DNA from: an uncultured Clostridia bacterium
GTDB taxonomy: Bacteria > Bacillota > Clostridia > Christensenellales > UBA1242
Assembly (NCBI GenBank): GCA_934746185.1
Contig: CAKVEY010000031.1
Coordinates: forward strand, 1-12,906
DNA length: 12,906 bases
Direction of reading: 5' to 3'
Shown here: piece after piece, positions 8,432 through 12,906 of the stretch
How positions within the stretch are numbered: position 1 is the first letter of the stretch
How the letters are laid out: each line of letters begins with the position of its first letter
The notes under the pieces: model-generated
Database searches by the model: none
Told to the model about the DNA's origin: nothing
What the model saw: only the letters and a program-made list of their open reading frames with translations
Made by a program: the position numbers and the translations under genes

Positions 8432-8460
8432 ATTATATAACATTTTTTTACAAAAGTAAA
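8432..8460 (-). promoter_or_regulatory. Promoter of the Rho-like gene, apparently giving a leaderless mRNA
   Basis: On the minus strand, a -35 TTTACT (8460-8455), a 17-bp spacer and a -10 TATAAT (8437-8432) are present. Six bases after the -10 comes the A of ATG at 8425, exactly where +1 is expected. Neither this ATG nor the one at 8443 has a ribosome site, whereas every other gene start in the window has one. Confidence 0.65.
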
Positions 8461-8475
8461 GAATTATTTACAAAA
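8447..8475. repeat. Direct repeat TTTACAAAA two helical turns apart at the Rho-like promoter
   Basis: TTTACAAAA occurs at 8447-8455 and 8467-8475, 20 bp apart start to start. One copy lies in the spacer and touches the -35 box; the other is just upstream of it. Placement on one helix face suits an operator, but chance is possible in such AT-rich DNA. Confidence 0.45.
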
Positions 8476-8527
8476 ATATTCAAAAATAAATTTGCTAAAT
8501 TTTACTAATTTTTAACTTAATTTATTT

Positions 8528-8555
8528 AAAAAATCCTAAATAAATTAGGATTTTT
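8528..8555 (-). terminator. Terminator of the spoIIR-sleB-ypeB operon
   Basis: An 11-bp stem (8545-8555 with 8529-8539) with a 5-nt loop contains the core ATCCTAA/TTAGGAT. On the minus strand it ends in a U-run, and it begins one base after the ypeB stop. It separates the operon from the Rho-like gene, which has its own promoter. Confidence 0.92.
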
Positions 8556-8556
8556 A

Positions 8557-9879
8557 TTATTGCATAAGTTCGCCGTCTTTTGTATCTATTATTCTTAAAA
8601 CGTTTTCTTCTTTTAAAGTATCGGCGTTAATATACACATAATAGGTATAATTATTATATGTGCATTTAAACTCATAACACAATACTTCTCTATTATAATC
8701 TAACGGAATTAACGCCTTTTTCTCGGTTTCTATGGTTAATAAACTAGATACCTTTTGTCTTGCTTCGCTTGCAGTTTTTGTAGGCCTTGTATTTGTTCTT
8801 GCTTGTTTATTGTAAGCATAACTACGAGCGTCCCAACCTATTATTTCGCCACTATCACAATTTATTTTTACTTTAATCATTTCTGGATAAATTATTGTAT
8901 CATTTGTTACTGTTGTTAAATTTACATAAGCAACATTATTTATTTTTGTGCTCCAAACAGCTTTTAAATCTTTTAATTCTAACATTTTAGCAAATTCTTC
9001 GGCTTTGGTTTCACATTCTAATAAACTTAAATTATCATTTATACTTTTTTGATAACCAGAAATAGTTATTATAATTCCACCCTTTTTAGCAACTTGCAAA
9101 TAATATTCGTGTCCATTTTCAAGTGTCATATTAAAATTATAAGTACTAATAGTACCTTGCGTTTCTTCCTTATAATCTATTCTTTTTACATTGTAATCTT
9201 TAAATAATTCTTCTAGCATATTGTTTACTTGTTCTAAATTATAATCTTCGCCAGTCAATCCTTTTACTTCTTTATTTATAACTGAATCCGAAAAAGGTCC
9301 ATCATAAATTAATGTAGGATAATCAATTCCTGTTTCTTGCATAGAAGTAAATGTTGACTTAAATTTACTATCTTTCATATTAATGTCTTTTAATATACTA
9401 TAATTATTTTGTATTTGATAAGCATATTCATTTACTATTTGTTGAACTTTAACGCAAAGTGTATATAATTCTTGCAAACTTTTATAATCTTGTTCGCTTA
9501 CACTTTCGCCGTTATTTAATTTATCAAATAAATAATAACTAAATCCCCCCATTTGATTTACAAATCGAGTGGTTTGGTTAATACTTTCGTGTTTTAATGG
9601 AAGTCTACTTAAACTATTTTGTGCTACATTACACTGTTCATATAGTTTATAAAATAATTTTCGTTGTTGTTCTTTATCGTTGCTAATTAATGCCTTACTT
9701 AATGTTACTTCAATATCGTTTACATCGCTTGTAAGTTCAAAGAAATTCCTTTGATAAGCACTTTCTAAACTGCCACTAACATTTGCCAAATTATTTGTAG
9801 TGGTTACAAATCCTACCGTTAATAAGCCAACTAAAATAGCAAAGACTACTACAACTGCTACAACTTGTCTTGTTTTCAT
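8557..9879 (-). CDS. ypeB: Germination protein YpeB
   Basis: 440 residues, close to the ~450 of Bacillus YpeB. Residues 6-27 form one N-terminal membrane segment, followed by an extracytoplasmic helical domain. Family hallmarks are SLSRLPLKHESINQTTRFVN (89-108), GGFSYYLF (111-118), GIDYPTLIYDGPFSD (184-198) and GWDARSY (348-354). The region after ~205 matches the repeated PepSY-type modules of YpeB. In known spore formers YpeB stabilises and localises the cortex-lytic enzyme SleB in the dormant spore, and the two depend on each other; that role is expected here. The start has AAAGGAG, and the ATG lies 13 nt after the sleB stop, so the two are co-transcribed in the conserved sleB-ypeB order. 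Confidence 0.96.
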   Translation of the reverse strand: MKTRQVVAVVVVFAILVGLLTVGFVTTTNNLANVSGSLESAYQRNFFELTSDVNDIEVTLSKALISNDKEQQRKLFYKLYEQCNVAQNSLSRLPLKHESINQTTRFVNQMGGFSYYLFDKLNNGESVSEQDYKSLQELYTLCVKVQQIVNEYAYQIQNNYSILKDINMKDSKFKSTFTSMQETGIDYPTLIYDGPFSDSVINKEVKGLTGEDYNLEQVNNMLEELFKDYNVKRIDYKEETQGTISTYNFNMTLENGHEYYLQVAKKGGIIITISGYQKSINDNLSLLECETKAEEFAKMLELKDLKAVWSTKINNVAYVNLTTVTNDTIIYPEMIKVKINCDSGEIIGWDARSYAYNKQARTNTRPTKTASEARQKVSSLLTIETEKKALIPLDYNREVLCYEFKCTYNNYTYYVYINADTLKEENVLRIIDTKDGELMQ

Positions 9880-9892
9880 AAAATCTCCTTTT

Positions 9893-10567
9893 TTAAACTG
9901 CGAATACGTGATTTCCTATTGTTACTACTGTCGTTCGAGAGAAAATCCAACTGCTAGTAGCCGTTTTAGGATTATAATAATAAATACAGCCATAAGTTGG
10001 GTCCCAGCCGTTTAAAGCGTCTTGTGCTGCTTGATAAGCCGTAGATTCGGGTTCTAACTCAAACTGACCATCGTGAAGCGCCGTAAACGCCCAAGGTTGA
10101 TATATAACTCCTTCCAGCGTGTTTGGAAAATTAGGATTAGCAACTCGATTTAAAACAACTGCTCCAACTGCAACTTGTCCAACATAAGGTTCACCCCTAG
10201 CTTCCGAATAAATAAGTTTTGCAAGCAGATATAAATCGCTATTTGCTTGACTAGACGCAGACACGCCTAAACTTGCAGTAGTTTGACTATCTAATTCACC
10301 ACTTACTTCTAGTCCTTTCGATTCTTGATATTTTTTTACTGCCGAAATTGTCTCTTCGTCAAAAAATCCATCAATTTTACCATCATAGAATCCTAAATCA
10401 AAAAGTTTACTTTGCACAATTCTTGTTTGCAACATATTTTTTGATATATCTATATTATTTACCTGCAAATTACCACCAATAAAAGCTGATAATGTGATGT
10501 ATGCTATAAGTACTACCACAATTACGCCCATTGTTATAATTTTATCTAAACACTTATTTTTAGCCAT
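9893..10567 (-). CDS. sleB: Spore cortex-lytic enzyme SleB
   Basis: 224 residues. Residues 11-30 are a hydrophobic N-terminal segment without a clear cleavage site, either a signal or an anchor. Residues ~45-101 are a peptidoglycan-binding domain (LFDLGFYDGKIDGFFDEETI). Residues 111-224 are the SleB hydrolase domain with the catalytic Glu122 in YSEARGEP, followed by GQVAVGAVVLNRV, QPWAFTALHDGQF and SSWIFSR..TIGNHVFA. SleB is a lytic transglycosylase that cleaves muramic-delta-lactam-containing cortex during germination. All family motifs are present, so it should be active. The start is 2 nt after the spoIIR stop, and its AGAGG ribosome site lies inside the last spoIIR codons, so translation is probably coupled. 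ypeB follows 13 nt downstream. Confidence 0.97.
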   Translation of the reverse strand: MAKNKCLDKIITMGVIVVVLIAYITLSAFIGGNLQVNNIDISKNMLQTRIVQSKLFDLGFYDGKIDGFFDEETISAVKKYQESKGLEVSGELDSQTTASLGVSASSQANSDLYLLAKLIYSEARGEPYVGQVAVGAVVLNRVANPNFPNTLEGVIYQPWAFTALHDGQFELEPESTAYQAAQDALNGWDPTYGCIYYYNPKTATSSWIFSRTTVVTIGNHVFAV

Positions 10568-10569
10568 TT

Positions 10570-11118
10570 TTACCTCTTAAAAAATTTATTTATAATTTCT
10601 ACCAATTTGCTCTTATAAGTAATTTTCCCATAATTTTCACTTTCATACATAAAGCATAATGGTGGATAAGCAACACACCACCAATTATTGCCTTCGGCTG
10701 AACCTAATTCAATAATAATTGCATCGTAAAATCCACTTGTTAATGTAACTCCGTTATATGTTCTTGTTGGAAAATACTCGTTTCTTACAGTGATATTGCT
10801 TATGTAATTAAATCCGTTTTTTTGCAATATTTTATTCACAAAATTTTCAAGTTTAGATTTATTTTGAGTAAAATAATCTGCTAACTCTATTTTTGTTTTA
10901 ATGTTTGCGACATCTTTTGTTATTAATGTTAATATCTCATTTTTTATTTCATACTTAATATTTTGGTCGCTATTGCTATTAGAATTTGCCCTTATATGAA
11001 GTCTTAAATAATCGGCGTTTTGAATTGCTCCTTCATTTCCACCTACGCTTAAACTAAACATTCCTATAACGAACACTATTAAAAGCATACTAAGTAAAAC
11101 AACTTTAAAATATTTCAT
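10570..11118 (-). CDS. spoIIR: Stage II sporulation protein R (SpoIIR)
   Basis: 182 residues with an N-terminal hydrophobic segment (5-24) for export. Family hallmarks are YLRLHIRANSNSNSDQNIKY (37-56), YFPTRTYNGVTLTSGFYDAI (115-134) and the GNNWWCVAYPPLCF block (143-156). SpoIIR is made in the forespore under sigma-F and secreted into the intermembrane space, where it activates the SpoIIGA protease to process pro-sigma-E in the mother cell. The protein is slightly shorter than many homologues but covers the whole conserved core. It is the first gene of a tight operon with sleB and ypeB. A GAGG site precedes the ATG, and the start codon lies in the 3' arm of an 11-bp inverted repeat (see 11108-11141). 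I could not assign a convincing sigma-F promoter in the ~60 bp upstream. Confidence 0.96.
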   Translation of the reverse strand: MKYFKVVLLSMLLIVFVIGMFSLSVGGNEGAIQNADYLRLHIRANSNSNSDQNIKYEIKNEILTLITKDVANIKTKIELADYFTQNKSKLENFVNKILQKNGFNYISNITVRNEYFPTRTYNGVTLTSGFYDAIIIELGSAEGNNWWCVAYPPLCFMYESENYGKITYKSKLVEIINKFFKR

Positions 11119-11141
11119 AAAATCCTCACAATGAAATATTT
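11108..11141 (-). promoter_or_regulatory. Inverted repeat that pairs the spoIIR start codon
   Basis: On the mRNA, AAAUAUUUCAU (11141-11131) is a perfect complement of AUGAAAUAUUU (11118-11108). That second arm begins with the spoIIR start codon. The 12-nt loop carries the ribosome site GAGG. The stem has only one G-C pair, so it is weak and could melt easily. It may tune translation or serve as a DNA operator. Confidence 0.55.
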
Positions 11142-11176
11142 AACTTTTTTTTGAATTTTAAACATAAATTTTAAAT

Positions 11177-11206
11177 AAAAAAAGAACTACTTTTTGTGTA
11201 GTTCTC
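11177..11206 (-). terminator. Terminator of the SPOCS/LysM gene
   Basis: An 8-bp perfect stem (AGAACTAC at 11183-11190, GTAGTTCT at 11198-11205) with a 7-nt loop is followed on the minus strand by a seven-base U-run. It lies ~10 bp after the stop of the SPOCS/LysM gene and separates it from spoIIR. Confidence 0.9.
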
Positions 11207-11214
11207 TTTTTTCT

Positions 11215-12741
11215 CTATTTATTTTCATTTCCACGGAATAAAACAATCTTTTCGTCTTGTTCTAATGGTAAATTAATGTTAGGATTTTGGTCTAAAATTT
11301 GTTCAGGTTTAGCAACTAAGCCCTTAGAGATATCCCATAAAGTATTTCCTTTTCGAGCAAAATAAATTTGCAAGCACGCTTCTTTTGGAGTTAAAGGTTC
11401 ACCTACTTGAACATTTGTTAAAGCCATTTCTTCCATAGAATTAAAGGCGTTTGCAACAAAAGTTAAGTCTAAATCCAAATTAATTTCTTTTCCTTTTTTG
11501 CATTTAACTTCAACATCTTTAACCATTCCATTAACAACAACTTCATCGCCATCAGTAAACTCATCAAATTTATTTTCTACACTAAAAGGTACTTCTATAA
11601 TAACCGAATTTAATCTTTCAGTTTCGTCACCTTCTAAATATATAACATTTACAGATGCAACCCCTTCAATCACAAAATTGTCATTTTCTTTAAAACTATT
11701 GGTTATACTAACATTTTCCCCACAAAATGCAACAAATTTTATAATTCTTGGTGCGTCATCGTCTATCGTCATTTGGCCATCAATTTTTTCATCAAAGCAT
11801 TTAACAACATTTTTGCCATCAACTTTAAAACTTTCAACATTTAAGTTTAATTTGTTTTTTAAACTATAAGCATCAACTACTACTTCGTTAGTTGTTGGTT
11901 TAAAGTAAGCATATTTTACATCTACTGGAATTGTAAAATTAACAGTTGTTCCATCTTCGCTTGTTACTATTTCTGTTGTGATATTACAATTATTAACATT
12001 AGAAGTTAAAATCAAATAACCATCTTTCGTTATATTTTCAGCTTCTAATTCTTCTTTAAACTTATATAATTTAGTAAATTGTTTAAATTCTTTTTGTTCG
12101 TCTTTATTTGTTATATAACTTATATTTACAAATAAAACTCCTTCAACTGTAAAGTAGTCTGTACCCAAAGAATAGTCTAAAATTTTAGCTCTTGCTGTTG
12201 TGATAAGCACTTTTTCAACAGTGTCTTTACTTTCAAAACTTTCACTAAAATTAAAGCCCAAATTACCCGAATTTATAAGGCTTGAAAAGTTAACAAAATT
12301 AGAATTTGTAACAATATCTTCTGTGTTTGAAATATAGTTATTTAAACTATCTGTTAGTATTAAAGAAATATCAGTTTCTACTGTTGCAACTGGTTTTACT
12401 TCATCGCTTGTTGAAGTAACTTTTAACTCTATTACATTAGTATTAAACATAGGAACAGTAGATGTGTTTATTAATTCATTTTCTAGTTTTCCACTAAAAG
12501 TTTCACTATTTTTTAATGAAAAAACTTCGCCTGTTTCGTTTACATAAGTTGTAGTAAAACAAACGCTACCATTAAACTTTAATTCCCCGTTTAATGCTTC
12601 GTAACTATCAATTAAACTAGTTGCTTTTGTACATAATATTTTTGCAATGTTGTTTTCGGCTTGCAGTTCGGTTGAAACTGTGTTTTGTACGCTTTCTACA
12701 TTTCTTCGATATGTGCTGTTAATTAAATTTGTTTGCTCCAT
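11215..12741 (-). CDS. sipL: SPOCS (DUF3794) and LysM domain protein, SipL-like coat morphogenetic protein
   Basis: 508 residues, soluble, with no signal peptide. Three related beta-rich SPOCS units can be seen, at roughly 30-125, 165-260 and 310-430. Each has an [IV]-x-[VI]-x-G-x-[VL] strand such as YFTVEGVLFVNISYI (196-210) and FVIEGVASVNVIYL (356-369). The C-terminal LysM spans 457-503 (IYFARKGNTLWDISK, then QILDQNPNI). This order matches Clostridioides difficile SipL, whose LysM binds SpoIVA and anchors the coat to the forespore outer membrane. The same job in the mother cell is inferred, and the symbol rests on architecture and sporulation neighbours. Other SPOCS-LysM paralogues exist, so the exact orthology is open. 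A strong AGGGGG ribosome site lies 6 nt before the ATG. A -10-like TATACAAT upstream resembles sigma-E sites. The stop is TAG, while the other genes here end in TAA. Confidence 0.85.
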   Translation of the reverse strand: MEQTNLINSTYRRNVESVQNTVSTELQAENNIAKILCTKATSLIDSYEALNGELKFNGSVCFTTTYVNETGEVFSLKNSETFSGKLENELINTSTVPMFNTNVIELKVTSTSDEVKPVATVETDISLILTDSLNNYISNTEDIVTNSNFVNFSSLINSGNLGFNFSESFESKDTVEKVLITTARAKILDYSLGTDYFTVEGVLFVNISYITNKDEQKEFKQFTKLYKFKEELEAENITKDGYLILTSNVNNCNITTEIVTSEDGTTVNFTIPVDVKYAYFKPTTNEVVVDAYSLKNKLNLNVESFKVDGKNVVKCFDEKIDGQMTIDDDAPRIIKFVAFCGENVSITNSFKENDNFVIEGVASVNVIYLEGDETERLNSVIIEVPFSVENKFDEFTDGDEVVVNGMVKDVEVKCKKGKEINLDLDLTFVANAFNSMEEMALTNVQVGEPLTPKEACLQIYFARKGNTLWDISKGLVAKPEQILDQNPNINLPLEQDEKIVLFRGNENK

Positions 12742-12766
12742 AAATTTCCCCCTAATAATCTATAAT

Positions 12767-12774
12767 ATTGTATA
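12767..12774 (-). promoter_or_regulatory. Possible sigma-E-like -10 element before the SPOCS/LysM gene
   Basis: TATACAAT on the minus strand differs at one base from the sigma-E -10 consensus CATACAAT. It would place +1 near 12760 with a short leader. No good sigma-E -35 lies at the expected distance, where the sequence falls in the upstream terminator, so this is only a candidate. Confidence 0.35.
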
Positions 12775-12778
12775 GAAG

Positions 12779-12804
12779 AAAAATTTGTTTTAGAACAAAC
12801 TTTT
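12779..12804 (-). terminator. Terminator of the gene at the right edge
   Basis: The arms AACAAA (12794-12799) and TTTGTT (12784-12789) pair around a 4-nt loop. The stem extends outward through one G-U and four A-U pairs and then runs into a U-rich tail. It directly abuts the stop codon at 12805-12807 of the partial minus-strand gene. Confidence 0.7.
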
Positions 12805-12906
12805 TTAATTTTTTTTATTTTCTACGAATTTAACGAACCCACATAAAACTTCGGTATAAGAATAAGTTACTAAATTTTTCCCTAAATTTTCATCATTAAC
12901 TTCAAC
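12805..12906 (-). CDS. C-terminal fragment of an unidentified gene (5' partial)
   Basis: The minus-strand frame is open from the right edge for 33 codons to a TAA. It reads VEVNDENLGKNLVTYSYTEV and ends GFVKFVENKKN. The other two frames hit stops within a few codons. An intrinsic terminator follows at once, which supports a real gene end. The fragment is too short to recognise; a basic, helical C-terminus is all that can be said. Confidence 0.6.
   Translation of the reverse strand, partial: VEVNDENLGKNLVTYSYTEVLCGFVKFVENKKN

Noticed and set aside
9800..10015. Plus-strand frame overlapping the ypeB/sleB junction
   Set aside because: It is antisense to two strongly recognised genes and has no family-like sequence.
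11119..11176. Sigma-F promoter for spoIIR (GTTTA ... GTTAAATAT)
   Set aside because: The -35 and -10 match the consensus only weakly and the spacer is short; not enough to annotate.
11498..11869. Plus-strand frame inside the SPOCS/LysM gene
   Set aside because: Ser/Thr/Leu-rich shadow of a real coding strand, without a ribosome site or recognisable motifs.
1..12906. TGA reassigned as Trp, suggested by the absence of TGA stops
   Set aside because: TGG is used for conserved Trp (for example SpoIIR WW and SleB QPW) and TAA dominance is expected at this base composition.
12805..12906. Serine-resolvase (IS607-type) C-terminus for the right-edge fragment
   Set aside because: Only a loose pattern of LV...TEV...F residues resembles such proteins; 33 residues are too few to claim it.

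Overview
The window is AT-rich and its genes encode sporulation proteins. SpoIIR, the SleB/YpeB cortex-lytic pair and a SPOCS-LysM protein of the SipL type all point to a spore-forming low-GC Bacillota of the class Clostridia. An uncultured gut-type lineage is plausible, but I cannot place it further from sequence alone. Stop codons are almost all TAA, and TGG is used normally for Trp, so the code looks standard.

Layout. (1) Positions 2-5728, + strand: the 3' part of a giant Asn/Lys-rich cell-surface protein. It is open at the left edge, built of Ig-like beta-sandwich repeats, and ends in one membrane segment with a basic tail, followed by a strong terminator. (2) Positions 5781-6035: a very AT-rich gap with a short tandem repeat and a small palindrome. 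(3) A divergent pair, a MutT-type Nudix hydrolase (- strand, 6036-6428) and a small coiled-coil protein of unknown function (+ strand, 6612-7097). Between their two well-formed promoters lies a 10-bp-periodic T-tract array that should bend DNA. (4) A Rho-like protein (- strand, 7202-8425). It keeps the Rho domain order, but its ATPase site is destroyed, and its promoter appears to place the transcript start on the ATG. (5) A sporulation block on the - strand: a spoIIR-sleB-ypeB operon (11118 down to 8557), preceded by a separate SPOCS/LysM gene (12741-11215). (6) At the right edge, the last 33 codons of another - strand gene and its terminator.

How the genes work together. SpoIIR is the forespore signal that triggers pro-sigma-E processing in the mother cell. 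SleB and YpeB degrade the spore cortex at germination. The SPOCS/LysM protein is expected to help attach the coat to the forespore. Tight spacing (2 nt and 13 nt) indicates that spoIIR, sleB and ypeB share one transcript. The most unusual items are the pseudo-ATPase Rho paralogue with its apparently leaderless mRNA, the phased T-tract array, and a hairpin that pairs the spoIIR start codon.
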